A model generated the notes under the pieces. That model did no database searches and was not told where the DNA came from. It saw only the letters and a program-made list of their open reading frames with translations. DNA of 64,000 nucleotides from Linnemannia schmuckeri. Taxonomy: Eukaryota; Mortierellomycota; Mortierellomycetes; Mortierellales; Mortierellaceae. The DNA is taken from the NCBI GenBank assembly GCA_029449235.1, contig JANATG010000007.1, positions 2,666,001 to 2,730,000 on the forward strand, given 5' to 3'. The position numbers and the translations under genes were made by a program. Below, one piece after another: positions 12,714-25,485 of the stretch (its first letter is position 1; every line of letters begins with the position of its first letter).

Positions 12714-13858
12714 ATGCCTCCTTCCTCTTTCCTTCCCTTCTCTTCTTTCCGCCTCTCTTTCGCTTCATTTACTTGTTTTATTGTTATTGTCCCTTCTTGT
12801 TTGGCGCTCTCTATTTTTCTTCTCCCTTGCTTCTTTCCTTTTTGCATCCTCCTCCTTCCATTCCTCGCCACCATGGACCTAGTGGGAGGAAACGACAGGC
12901 GGAGGAGGAGAGAGAAAGAGCAATTTTATGCATGCTCTCATACAAACAACACACTATACACACACAAACAGGACCTGCTGTAAACAAGAAGACAAACAAT
13001 CGGCAAAAGACAACAGCCTCCGCCTACACATTGCATCCGCATGGAAAGTAGAAGAATAGAGCAAAGTAGGCACTGCAGGACCATGGATTACCACATACTT
13101 TTTCGATCCGTTTGGTCGGGATAGAACCCACGGTCCCTTTTTCCTGGTTACCTGCATCTTTTAGCTTTCTTTCTTTAGTTGGTGAAGTCGTGTTTTCTTG
13201 ACCTTTGTTTCTTGTTTTTTTTTTATCCACCCAGCAATGTGCCTTATATGCAACCATCCTTCACCTTGTTCAAGTTTCCTACCCTTTTTTTCCTTTTTTC
13301 CTTTTTTTCCCTTTCGCTTTTTTGTTGCTCCACAAATTACACTACACCCTCACACCACTCACTGGGCGCAAAAAACTATACCCCTTCCACCGGAGATATT
13401 TTTTCAATTCTCTTCTCCGCCTTGGTTGTCTACACTCTCTCTTGTTTTTATCCCTCGCTATCTCTTCAACAACACCCTTAGTAATGTATCCTAATAGTCC
13501 TACCTTCCAACACCTCATTGCACTTCTGCAAAATTCAAATAAACAAAAAACAAACATAAAACAAGCTGATCACCGTGTCGCAAGGAAAACAGAACGGGAC
13601 CATGTGCAAAGGAAACAGAACTATGCGAAAACTATGCTACAGTGTGCTTGGTGCTTGCCTCGTTGTTGTTTTTTGTTTTTCTTCTACAAAAAATATTACG
13701 AGTAGTATTTATTAACAATTACTGTTGTACACAACAACGACGACGGTTGACACGCTTTTTTTTTTTTAAAAAAAAAGTCTTTCCTTTCTATTTCTCCCCC
13801 TTTACTTCCTCTCCTTCCTCCTTCAGTCTTCTTTCGCATCTCTCTATAAGATCTTCAT
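12714..13858. other. Convergent intergenic region between G gamma and RasGEF
   Basis: About 1.1 kb between two stop codons. It is CT-rich with short A and T runs (a T run meets an A run near 13757-13775). I see no coding gene or RNA gene and take it as the two 3' UTRs plus spacer. Confidence 0.6.
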
Positions 13859-16800
13859 TTATGACTCATAGGCACTACTCAACCTCGAGATCTCATTAGG
13901 ATCCAACCCGCGAATACCCATCAACACCTGCCTCACATCCGGGTCCTGTTCAAACGGATACCGACCCGCCAACGTCTTGAATGTCAAGATCCGCTTGATG
14001 ATCGTTGCGGTTGTACGGTGCTTATGGATGTTCACTAGTAATCGTGGTGGTTCGAGAGTTGTGGGTGTGGGTGTAGGGTGGTGTGAGGTTGTGGAGGATG
14101 ATGACGAAGGTGCTGTGGATGTTGCGGTTGCTGCTATGGATGTGGACGGTCGCCTTGATGATGCTTGTGATTTTTGTTGCTGTTGTTGCTGTTGTTTCTG
14201 TTGATTACTGTTGAGGGTGGTTGGGTCGACGTAGGATGGTAATTCGGCATTGAACACCAGATCTGACAAATATAGGCCTAACAGCAACAATATCCAAAGA
14301 ACCAAGCTGTGAGGATACAGAAAAGCAAGACAGAAAAATACATTAATCCAACCTAAAATAAAAAAAGTAAGAACACGTAGACATACCAAGGAACGGAATG
14401 CATCCTTTAGGCTGACTGGCCCTGGCGGCAGCATCCCTATTCTGCTGACTCATCTTCAACTCCTTCTCCTTCGCACGCGTAGTAGACGACGACACCTTGG
14501 AACCTACGCCAGACGATGACACCTTCGACCCCACACCAGACGACGACGCCGTCCCCTTGTACTGCAAAGCGACAGCAGCAGCAGCAGCCATCGTAGAATC
14601 TTTAGAAATTCGTCGCTTCCCAAAGAAAGACGACGTCGTCGTACCACCAGAAGTGGGAGGCGATTTCTCAGTCGCCGTAGGTGCCGTCGCACTTGCACTT
14701 ACACCCGCACCACCATTTCCAGAACCACCCCACTCGTCCGCAATACTCTTCATGTCATCACGAAGGTGTTTCCAGTTATGAAACGGCGAAGTGTACTCGA
14801 CAAGATCCTCCATGATCCTCATCTCCTGAGCACGGACCCGGGCCCATGTCTGGTTCAGACGTGAGACGCTGTGCGATTGTAGGCCGAGCATCAGTTGGAT
14901 CAGCGAACTGAAGTTTGAGTGGTTATAGCATGTCTATTCGATGATGTTGTTTTTGGTTGGCAAAGGTGGAGGAAAGGTTAGAGTTGAAAAGTTAGAGAAC
15001 ATGAACAGTATGTTATCTTCCAGTCAATGAAAAACAGGGTTTTGGCGAGTCAAAAAAGTGTAAATGAACTTACATGGGCGATACGGATAAACTTCTCAAC
15101 GACTTTAACCCGCTGCTGAAGATCTTTCGTGCGAACAATCTCAGATGTTACCCATTGACATGTCTAAAGCAATGAAAAACATGTTTCCTATTAGTAATGC
15201 CATCACTATACCAATGCACAACAAACCATCATTATCTCCCTAAGAACAAGCTAAAAGAACTTACAATGTTGAAGCGATCGACCAGTCGCTTGATCCCATG
15301 ACTATCCTCGACCGTTTTCAAACGTTGCTCACCCTTCACAAGTCCAGCTGCACCTCCACCACCGGCTCGCGGAGTAGGTGTTACAGTACCCTCAGACCGA
15401 TGCAGAGAATTGCGATCATTCCTACCCTTACCTCCCTCCACCCCACTCTCCAGAACACCCGACCTCCCTCCAACACCGGCAGCAGCCGCAGTCACCAAAC
15501 TGGCTTCACTGATCTGAATCGAAGACGCCCTCGACGACTGGCTCCCCTTGGATGGCTCCTTATGCGAAGAAGCCGCAGAAGACGCCTGCTTATAAGAAGG
15601 AGTCTTCTTCTTGGTCCAACCAGCATCGACCAGCTCATACCACTGTACCTGACTCAACATCTCTCGTTCGATCAAACAGAGCTGTTGCGCAATCAGTTCA
15701 GAACTATACTGCAACACTATTGAAACCGGATCCTGCCGCGGCTTTAGGAGACGTGATGGGTGGCCACCGACTTGGATCTGGAGTCGGGATTTCTGTTGTG
15801 GAGCAGGAGGGAGACGAGGTCGGGCAGGATGGGAACAAGTGGAATAAGTAGGTTGACTTCGAGTTATTTCAGAAGGTGGCTCGAGGCTTCCACGTCTGGT
15901 ACTGGTATGGTCAAAGGAATATTGATGGCGTTGTTGGTGGCTGGGACGGTGTGAGGTCTGGCTGGATGGTGTTTGGGAAGACCGATGAATATTGTCGTGG
16001 CGACAGTTGTCTAGAGTGTGTGAGTTGTGTCCTTGGCGATGATGATGATGATGATGACGGTGCCAGGGTGCAACACCAATGCTTTCACCTTGGAGGGCAT
16101 CTTTGTCGGAGAAGCTGGTGAGGAGATTGGGATGCGAGTTGGATCGACCGGGACTCATTGCTGGCTTTGTAGCTGTTAAGGTCAATGGCTGAGACTGGAT
16201 AAGGCCACGAGAATCTTCCATTGCTTGGTTGCTGAAAGGAACGCTGGATGCAATATCGGGTGTCAAGGGACCGACAGTGTGCATATCAGCAGCGAGAGGA
16301 TGGATACTGACAGGTTCAGCAACGTAAACTTCTTGAACTTGACCAGGCGCAACCACTAATCCATCAGCATGCACCTCAGGTTGAATCGAAGACTCGGCTG
16401 TAGCCTGCAAACCATCACCACCAGAAGCACCAGCCTTCACCGAGTGGTTATTGTAAAACCGCTCCACAAATCGATCGACATTCACAAGAGCACCCTTCTG
16501 ACGGATCGCCTGACGAGGCGGGAGATGATTCCCATTCAACAGAGGTCCAAACATCGACGACGTCGTCGATGACAACGTCATCCAAGATGCGCGCTGATCC
16601 CGAGCTCGACGATTGCGCTGGTTAGTCCTGCGGAGGTTCGGAACTCGTTTCGTCATCAGATGGTCTGCGGTATTGAGATCCTTGGCACATTCACAGACCC
16701 CCGAGCAATGACACTCTGCTGGAGTCGACTCACGATCGGTGTGTGATCCCTCTTCTTCTTCTTCTCCAGCTTTGTCATCCTCCTCCTCTTCTTCATCGGG

Positions 16801-18560
16801 TGAATCGACAGTCAAGCAGATAGGCCTCTGCAGGGCTGCAGGGCTTGAAAAGTACTGCTCACGTTCACATTCAGAACAGACACTTTTCCCGTCAACCTCA
16901 CTGTCCATGTCGAAAGACTCAATCTCCTGAACATCGTTTTCAAACTGAGCCGCATGTTCCGTGGTCGCTGCCGAGGCTTGCTCATACGTAACTGAATGAT
17001 GATGAGAATGGCGATGGTGGTAATGGCGTTGGTGCTGGTCATGAAACGGAGAAGATTTGCTCATGTTTCTACTGCCATTGTCTTCGTTAGGTTCTTCCTC
17101 CTGGTTGTCAACATCCGAGAGTATCTCCTGGTTCCGCTGACGGGTGAGATCATGAGGTGAGTAATCTCCCTCACTCGACCACCCACTCCGCCCATCCTCC
17201 TTGCTCAGCCGTCCTCCTCGCTTATTCCCAGACCCTCCGCGACCAAAGGGCCCATGGCGGTCATCAGAATGTGAGAGGAGAATGTTCATGCCTGGACAAG
17301 CTAAAAGGTACGACACCTTCTCACCCTCAGGGTCAGAAAGGTTACCTTGCCAACGTCGATTTGAGCGTGTCCGACCAAACGCGCCCGTGTTTCTCCGAGT
17401 ACCACTTCCCCCGCCATCTTCATACCGACCATCGTTCTTGTGGGAGTTCGACGTAAAGACGCGCTTCATTTTTGAAAGACGACCGACAGTGGCACTCATG
17501 TACCGGGACCAGACTTTCTTCTTCTCAATCGAGACAACCGACCTCGGTGGCGGGTTCATATAAGGTTCAACCGAACGGAGTGAACCCCGGGGTGAGAGCG
17601 GTGGTGCAGAAAGTGGGGGTGACAACAGCGGCTGGAACGTTGAAAGTGGTCGGGAATGGGTCTTGGCCCGACTGCCTCTCCTACTCCCGGCGCCGGCGCC
17701 TACACCAGAGGAAGACTGGTGGAGTGGGCTATGATTGACCTTGGAGTTAGAGTTGGCATTGAACCCAGCTTGGAAATCGGGCAAACCAGGACGTGTACCA
17801 CGCGCACGGGTTCTGGATGCTGCCGAGCTGCCTGCACTCGGTCCTAAATGGGGACTGAAGGAGCCTGAGCCTCCTTGGCTATGGGCCTCGCCTGACCGCG
17901 GGGAGAACGCTGGAGAAGGAAGGTGACACTCTGACTGTAGGTCCTCCTCCTGTGCTGATAATACCGCCAGACTTTCTACTTCTGCCTCCTTCTTGCCACC
18001 ACCACTTACAGTCTCTACTGTCGACTGCTGTTGATCCTGCTCGCCATCCTTTGCATGGTACCCCTCTCCCTCCACAGAGTCCGAGTACTCCGAATCATAC
18101 TCGCTATCATATAGACTGTTCTCAGATGAGGGCTCAAACCCGTCATCTTCTGTCAAGTCTCCCGATCCCGAGTAGAGGTCATGCTCGTAATCGTCCTCCT
18201 GGTCGTCGTACAGGTCACCATCCTCATCGTAATAATCCTCGTCCTCATCAGAGTAGTCACCCTCGTCCACATCATCATAGTCATCATCCGACTGGTCGCT
18301 GGATCGAAACTCAACCGCAAGGACCTCAGTCAATTCGTCCGACCCGACGCTTTGTCTGTTAGCAGTAGTAGTACCAAGGACGACACTGGAGCGGTTGCTG
18401 GATGACTGTCCCTGAGGAGTCCCGGAGTGAGCATTTCCAGACGCTGGGCGGCCCGTGAAAAACAGTATATGACATACGAAAGAAAAAAAAGGGGGTTGTT
18501 TGTTAAAAAAAAAAACCACAAGAATGTTCCCCTCATTATGCAAGCAAGCAATGCAGCATA

Positions 18561-18618
<58 letters not shown>

Positions 18619-21600
18619 CCTCGACGACCTGCAGAAGATCTCCTGGCTTGAAGGCGACGTCTTCGTTCAACCTGCTCCTGCTGTTGCTGCTTACGACTTT
18701 GCTTCTCCAGTTTCTGCTGAGCGAACTTCCTGTAATGAATTGTTTTCAGGCTTTGAACATACTGTCTCAACTCCTTGACAATCCGCTGCTCACGCATACT
18801 GTTGGTGACTCGAGGATGTTTTGTCAACGAACGAAGATAAAGCCCCAAAGTCTGGCGGAGGTCCTTGGATCTCATAAAGTCGAATTCAAAGTAGTTGAGG
18901 AGCCAATGGCGTAAAGTAACAAATGTCCTGATCCGCACAATCTGTCGCTGGGGTGAGTCGTCGACTAGAGCCCAATGGAACCGCACAATGATGAGTTTCA
19001 GCAACGCCATTGGTGAGATGAACAACCTGTAGATGAGGAAAAAGTCCGTCAAGAACGTGTAATCTACCAAGCAGAATGAAAAAATATGGATTAGGAACAA
19101 CGAACAAACAACCAAAAGAAGTGGGGATAGAGGTGTATTAAGACTCCGAAAGGGCGGGAAAAAAACACAAAATATAAGAAAAAGCTGACAAAGGTGGGCA
19201 CAGCGGGAGAGAAAAACGTCTCTCTACGCCCGCCCCCCATTTTGCCAAACTTACCAATCTCACTCGTCAACTTTTCGACCAACTTCTCGACTGTGGCGGC
19301 CATGATCACTCGATTCTTTTGCTGAACCTCTGTGGCGGTGGTGGTAATGGGAATAGCAGTGGTCGGCGTTTTCGGAGGTTGAAGGTTGTTTCCTGTTGTG
19401 GCGGCTGTGGTAGTGAGTGTGTTGCTACCGTCCTGCTTGGCTGGATTTGATTGACCAAACGAGTGAAGTGTATCTGTTGACCGATTAGCCTCCTTGATAC
19501 GGACATTCAGGGGTTCGTTGGTCGACCATCGCTTTTTCAAGGAACGGTCCTGTCCCGCAGAGGTCGCTCCGTTGTCCAACGATGACGATAGTTGTTGATG
19601 TTGTTGTTGTGTTATTGCTACTAACGAAGATGCATCCGACCCTGCCGGGTTCTTGGCTGATTCTGGCAATGCTACAACTGAAGACACGCCTCCTGACGAT
19701 GGCCCCGCTGTCGGCGCTGAGAGTGCTGGTGGTGGTTTGGCGCTTATTGAGGGTGTGCTCCAGATGATGTACGCCTCGTTGTCATCAGAGAGAATGTCAT
19801 CAAAAATGGATGGGTGGTTGTCGGGTATCATGTCCGGCATCACCAAAACGTTATCGTCGCCACTTGCAGCACGCTCGCCGCTCCGGTGACATCCTGATTC
19901 TTTCAGCGCAAAGACGTTGTTGCTGCTGCACTTCGCCTGAAGGAGAGCGTTTGTGACACTACGATGAATATCCCTCTGATCCTGCATCTGCTGCTGCTGT
20001 TGCTGAGACTCCATCTTAAGACGTTCGTCCTCACCAATGGCATTCGTGCTCGTTGTGCGACTCCTATCAAAGCGAAGTCCGAGCTCCTCAAAGGTGGGGA
20101 TAGGAGGAAGCACCCATGTTGATGAGTCGGTCCGAACAGACGACAACAATGGCTCAAACTGAAAGTTTTGCTGGTGCGAATGTTGAAGGGTAGAGTGACA
20201 ATCGCCCATACTGTTGCTGCGACCCTGCTGACTTTGCCCTCCGTGATGGCTGTTTCTATTGCGACGAGCGTGGTGGAGCGTATCTCTGGACGCAATGCTA
20301 CTGCTGTTGCTATTGCCTGGACGAGGAAAAGACAACACAAAGGTAGAAAGAAAGAGAATGGAGGGTGAGGAGAAGGCAAGAAGTAGGGAGGTTAAAGGAT
20401 GTGCCTGCATCGATCCTTTGTACCACACAGTCAGGGTGTATTTTTGTTTTTCTTGTATTCCTCTTCTGCTTTTCTGTTTGCTGTTTGTTTGTTTTTCTTG
20501 TGTTCAGGGATGTAAAAGGGACAGTGGGAAAGAGTCAAGAGAAGGGATTAAAATAAAGAGTGCGATTTTAGGAGAATGTACCTTTGGGTCCAGTCCGTGT
20601 CACCAAGACTTTGCCGGAGGAGGGACTCCCGCTGCTGCTGTATCGGAACTGAGCCTTGCCAATACCACCACCATCAGCAGCAGAATGAGAAGAGTCAAGA
20701 CCGTTTCCACTGCCAACATGATTACTGTTGTACTCAAGTTCTCCCGCGGTGGTGGCCGTTGGTGAATGTGACGATAATGGGGGGAAGGCCGTCGGGAAAC
20801 GGAGCTCGGTCATCTGAAGCTGGTCGAGCGACCAATGCTTCCGTTCAGTCCGAGTAATTGTTCTTGCTGTACTTGACTGTGGACTCCTATTGGATCTCAG
20901 ATGAGTAACGCAGCAGCAAGAACACATTTGAAGAAGGAAGGAAAAATGGAAGGAGGGGGGGGAGGGGAGAGAAAGGGGAGAGAAGGTGCAGGGTAAGATG
21001 GTGTTACAGGATTAGGATTAGAGAAGGGTCAAGGACGTCTAATTTGGTGGACAAACGCAATCCACTCCATATACTGCAAGGGCGAAAAGTATGGTATGGG
21101 ATTGAACCGTGAAAATGGGGGGGGGGGGGGGTTACGAATGAAGGGAGAGAAGGCAATATGAATTTTAAGAGCAATTGAAATGAAAACAACGATAACGCAG
21201 GTGCTAATGAGGAGAGGGGGATGAGGGAGAAGAAAGGGATGCAAAGAGCGTTCGTTCGAAGTGAGAGGGTAAAACAAGAAAAAAAGGAGAGGGGCTGAAG
21301 AGAGGATTGAGGAGGGACGCGCGAGAGAGGCAGAAGGAGAGCGAAAGTGAGAGGACGATGAGATAATTATGAAAGCGAGATGAAAGCACAAAAAGAAGGA
21401 TGGGAGAGAAAAGTGAAGGGATTGAAAGGCGGGATGGAGGGAGAAAGAGAAGACAAAAGATGAAAGAAAAGGGGCAGTCTCTAATCCATTAAAGTTGCTG
21501 GCGTATGGTGTGTACTCTAAAACGGGAGGGAGAAGTGGAGAGTGGAGAGTGGAGAAAGAGAGAGGGATTGAGGGCTGCCCCATCCTCGTTACTGCCCATT

Positions 21601-22379
21601 CAATGCTCGGTCCAGGCCACTTTTACTTGTCAACCTCTCGCACTTTCCTCCTTTTTTTTCTTTTCATTCATTTCTTCCATTCGTTCATGAATAGTGGGGT
21701 TGGTGTGTTATTAATATATCAACAACCACAATGACCTTTTTCGGAGAGAGCCATAGAACAATACTGTCGATATGAATAGGGCAAATATCAAGATATGAAT
21801 AATATGAGCTGCAAGGTCGACTTACGACATCGGAATATGTTTCTCTTGTCCCTGATGCTCCTGCTGCTCCTGTGTTAATTTTCGCGAAAGTCCTCGTAGA
21901 TTGTCAGTAGGCGGTGGTCCTCCCACTCCTCCTTCTACTAATACTTGCGGGACAAGAATAGCATATGGTTCGAGCGGTGGTGATGGTTCTGATAGGTTCG
22001 AATAAGTCTCCTGTAGATTTGGTGCAAGTAAGGGGTGTTGTGGCGGATACGAACTCAAGTGATTCTGATGAAGGTGAAGCTCTGGCTGAGAGACTACGAG
22101 CTGCAACACTTCCACCTCACTAGCTGACGGAGAGATGTCCCCCTGCTGATGTCCATCGACAGAGGACGAGGTTGACTGTGAAGGAGAAGGGAGGCATGAA
22201 GGGGGCTGGCCTAGGATCCTTGTCTGCTCGACCTTGATGGCCTGTTCAGGATGATGTATTGCTGCGTCTTGGCTGCAGGGTGCATGCTCGTGATCCTGTT
22301 CATGACCCTCAATTGTTTTGCCCTGTGTTGAAGCATGATCCTGCTGAGGGATGTGCGCAGGTCCAGAGTGAGGTGCCAT
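13859..22379 (-). CDS. Large Ras guanine nucleotide exchange factor, Lte1-like
   Basis: Predicted protein of 2199 aa in eight exons: 21826-22379, 20582-20886, 19255-20316, 18620-19063, 15265-18443, 15074-15163, 14387-14933, 13859-14277. The RasGEF N-domain lies near 625-790 (KLVEKLTSEIDYTFLTDFF, ALLKLIIVRFHWAL, LRHWLLNYFEFDF). About 900 disordered residues follow, starting with a very acidic DDYDD/DEDED stretch. The catalytic RasGEF domain runs from about 1690 to the end: LIEREMLSQVQWYEL, VVEKFIRIAH, NFSSLIQLMLGLQS, GCIPFLGLYLSDLVF. A split N-domain and C-terminal Cdc25 domain with a long linker is the Lte1 layout (mitotic-exit GEF in yeast). Low-complexity inserts, including poly-Q, interrupt the catalytic half. 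The first exon has no known domain and is the least certain. The first intron (939 bp) holds a G run. Confidence 0.85.
18564..18615. repeat. Poly-A run of 52 beside a RasGEF splice donor
   Basis: Fifty-two A on the plus strand, so a T tract on the gene strand. It starts directly after the first four bases (GTAC) of RasGEF intron 4, so the donor site and the homopolymer touch. Confidence 0.95.
21117..21131. repeat. Run of 15 G in RasGEF intron 1
   Basis: A 15-base G homopolymer in the first RasGEF intron (20887-21825). Such runs are uncommon in this window and are prone to sequencing and assembly error. Confidence 0.9.
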
Positions 22380-22480
22380 TGTAGAGGATGAAAGCGAAAG
22401 TAGCGAGAGGGTGATACTTGTGTTGTAAAGTGCTGTCCTTAGTGAAGCAAGATAATGTTGGTGAAGATCTCGTAATCACC

Positions 22481-22566
22481 ACGCGTCGAGTCCTTTTTGG
22501 GGTCGCGTTCTGTTTCAAAAAAAGAAGAGAAAGAGGAATTGACGCGTCCAGATCGCGTCGCGTCGT
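22481..22566. promoter_or_regulatory. Candidate MCB-like (ACGCGT) cluster upstream of the RasGEF
   Basis: ACGCGT at 22481-22486 and 22542-22547, with extra TCGCGT words near 22503, 22553 and 22558, all about 100-190 bp before the RasGEF start. ACGCGT is the MluI cell-cycle box bound by MBF in yeasts. A mitotic-exit type GEF would be a sensible G1/S target, but use of the box in this lineage is inference. Confidence 0.35.
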
Positions 22567-24904
22567 TTTTTTAGGGTCAATTGATCACTGAGCGGGATAT
22601 CAGTAGCGAATGATGGAGCGGAAGCTGAGCACACATAGGCAGAAATAATAATATAAAGGAAAGGATGTGTTGCTTGGTGAGCTCGGTGAGCGTTGTTGAT
22701 GATTACCTAGCGATTTCTCAAAGGGCGTGGCTCAGAATCGCTCTGTTTAGATTGCGCACCTTGTTGTGTTTCGAGAATGTAGGACAAGGTTGATTCTCTT
22801 ATGAGCTAGGTGATGATTCCTTTGTGATCAAATGAATCGGCGTTAGTGTGAGTGTGAATGAAAGACGATGATTGTTATGAAAAGGCGAAATGGGTTCAAT
22901 GACGGCTGAGGAATGAACGAAGTGAAGAGAGAGCAAGTGGTAAAAAAGAAGGGGGGAAGTGAGGAAAGTAAGAGGAGGTAAGGAAGGAGGGTATTGTGTA
23001 GGGTCGAAGGGGTAGAGAGTAGGTAAAAAAAAAAAAAAAAAAAGAAAAAAGAAAAGCGAGTCTACTAGGTGACTCCGTCCTTGTTTGTTTGTTGACGCTA
23101 GCGAAGGAAGGGCCATGGTACGACCAAAGCAAAGGTTCATGAATTGACCCCAAGCAGACAGCTGTCCTTAGTTCTTCGCCTACTTCACCCTATTCACTCT
23201 CCTCACTCTCACTGGTGGTCATCCCGTTCCTCTTTCATGGTGAGAACATTGACTGAAAAGACATTGTTGCTTTTTTAATTGAGGATTAAGTGAGTGGAGG
23301 TGGGGATGAGAAAAGAAAAAGAACGACAGTCCTGAGTGAAAGAAGTGCTTTCCAGCGGTTTGTCGTCTCTCCCATTGGCCCCGCTCGACCTTTTTTGCTT
23401 CTGTTGTTGACCCCCTAACCCAAAATACAAACGACGGACAGACGATTTCAACAGAACGACGTTTGAGTTTCCATCGAAATGCAATCGGTGAGGTACCAGC
23501 GGGAGAAAAGAAAAAAGGCTGGACCATAATGGCAAGAGTAATGGAAGAGAAGAGAATAAGAAAGGGAGAGAGCGAGGGTACATCTAAAGTGGCCTGTCCA
23601 TCAAATGTTGGCTGCAGGTGCATGCAACCTATGTAGATAAAAGGTAATAAGAAACGGCCTCGAGTCCTGACAGGATGCATGCCTGTTCTCACATGCGTGC
23701 CAGTCAAGTGTGGCCTCACTCCCTCTTTTTTTCTGCTTTTATCGTGTTGGCTATGGGGATCGGTTGCAGCAATCAAGAATGTTGGAGTAAGAGGTCAGGC
23801 AACCATATTTGGGAGGCAGTTGCATCGTACCCGGAACTGATTTTCCCAGACAGTTCCATGATCCTATCTCTCTTGAGGAGTGAACTCAATAGGGAATAGG
23901 GAGTGTGAATGACCTAGTGATTGAACGATTTTAAAATAACCAGGGTACGGAGGTCATGCCAACGTTTCAAGGGGCAATGATATGTGAGTTTTGTTTATTT
24001 TGTCCTTTGGCTTTGTCTCTTCCCCATGTCCACAGGGATAACGACAAATAGAGGAATTGCCTAATTTCTGGGTGTACGTTTTTCTTGATACATATGTAAC
24101 ATGGAAGGATAGAGTTTTCCCGCATGAGGGTTTGTGGTGCAAACGAGAAAAAGAAGAAAGAAAGACTTTGATGGTGTTCAATCTCGTTTTATCTTGTGCA
24201 ACCCTTTTGGAGTTGTCCTTGGCAGGCTCAAAATGGATTGGTGGAAAAGCACTGTTGTCCCGCCAGCCTAGCCACAAAAGTGTCCGAAGGAGAGAAGGAT
24301 GGGAGGGAAATCGCTCATTTTTTCGTAATCCCACTCACACCTGGTATGGGTTATGGAGTAAGAGAGTGCGAGCACTATGAGGAATTATTGAAAATGAGAG
24401 CAAGTGGAGCTAGTCTCGAGTTAAAGCGTGCTTCATAACTTGCAAAGTACTGACAGATACTGGTGTGAATGCCTTGTATAGTCTCAGTACAGTACACTTT
24501 GAGTGTATGAATCTAACTGGTTCTCCTACCCCTTCTCATTCCTCTTTATCATTTGTCTTGCCCCTGGCATGGGTGGCTGGGTGGCCGGTTTATGTGCATT
24601 TGTCATTCATGGTGGTGATATTACCAACAATAATATTGCGTTTGGACTCCTGTTCTTGTTTGAATCGCCGATGGATAATAAGTAGCTATCTTGCATGTCT
24701 GGGTCTTCGATAGATCCCGTCCTGTGGATTCATCGTGTTGTTGGTTTGTTTGGTGTGTCAGTGGACAAGGTTTTCCTTTTTATTTCTTTTTTCCCCTACA
24801 AACGGACAGAAAGTTGAACCAGATGAACAATCAACGGACCTAACAAGGTTGTGTATTAAAAACATTGGTAAGAGTACTTGCTAACTTCGGCAAATACAGA
24901 AAGG

Positions 24905-24931
24905 AAAAAAAAAAAAAAAAAAAAAAAAAAA
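24905..24931. repeat. Poly-A run of 27, intergenic
   Basis: Uninterrupted A run in the spacer between RasGEF and NOX, with no gene or target-site duplication recognised around it. Confidence 0.95.
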
Positions 24932-25379
24932 GATAGATGCGTGTAGATTGAAGAATGAAGAAGGAAACGTGAACATCAAAGTGCCGGATATTCTTTTATG
25001 GTTGCTGTGGGTGTTGTGGTTGCTGCTGCACGAGAAGTGGAACACAATTTTTTGTTTTATTTGGGTGCGGGAAATTTCATTTCGTTTTTATTTTATCGAC
25101 TGTTTTGAGCCGTCCATCATCATTCATCAGTAGACGGTGCCCCTACCCTTAATCACCATTGTATCTGTTGTGTCTGGTGTCTGATGTGTCTGAGGTGTCT
25201 GTGGCGGTGATCGAAATCATACTATTTCACAATGGACTGAAACCATCCAATATCTCCACTAGCTACCCTCTCTAGTCACTTGTTGCTTTCCTTTCTTGTT
25301 CTCTTCTCTCCACCACCCCTTTTGCCTTCTTATTTCTCTTCCTCTCTTTATCCTTTTCTCTCTCTTTCTCCTCTACCTT

Positions 25380-25485
25380 TTTCCTTTTCCCTTTTCTCTT
25401 TTCCTTTCCTTTCCTTTCCTTTCCTTTTCCTTTCCTTTTCCTTTCCTTTCCTTTTCCTTTCCTTTCCTTTTCCTTTTCCTCTCTC
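25380..25485. repeat. CCTTT/CCTTTT pyrimidine microsatellite upstream of NOX
   Basis: Imperfect tandem array of five- and six-base CCTTT(T) units, embedded in the pure-pyrimidine leader of the NOX gene. It lies about 300 bp before the start codon. Confidence 0.9.

Noticed and set aside
13060..13145. A GGTTCTATCC word on the minus strand resembling a tRNA B box
   Set aside because: No A box, anticodon stem or acceptor stem can be built around it, and the T-stem has a mismatch.
15298..18405. Several long plus-strand frames opposite the large RasGEF exon
   Set aside because: They are shadows of a biased coding exon; no splice signals or domains support them.
20568..20927. Alternative RasGEF start at the ATG at 20927
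   Set aside because: An upstream exon (21826-22379) with a good donor joins in phase at the acceptor before 20886. The 20927 start remains possible but would need a Cys-run N-terminus unlike the rest.
23219..24440. Overlapping open frames on both strands in the RasGEF-NOX spacer
   Set aside because: None shows a domain, codon bias or splice pattern like the real genes here.
25380..25485. Regular CCTTT array that could be taken for a CRISPR-like repeat
   Set aside because: The units are 5-6 bases with no spacers; it is a microsatellite in a eukaryotic leader.
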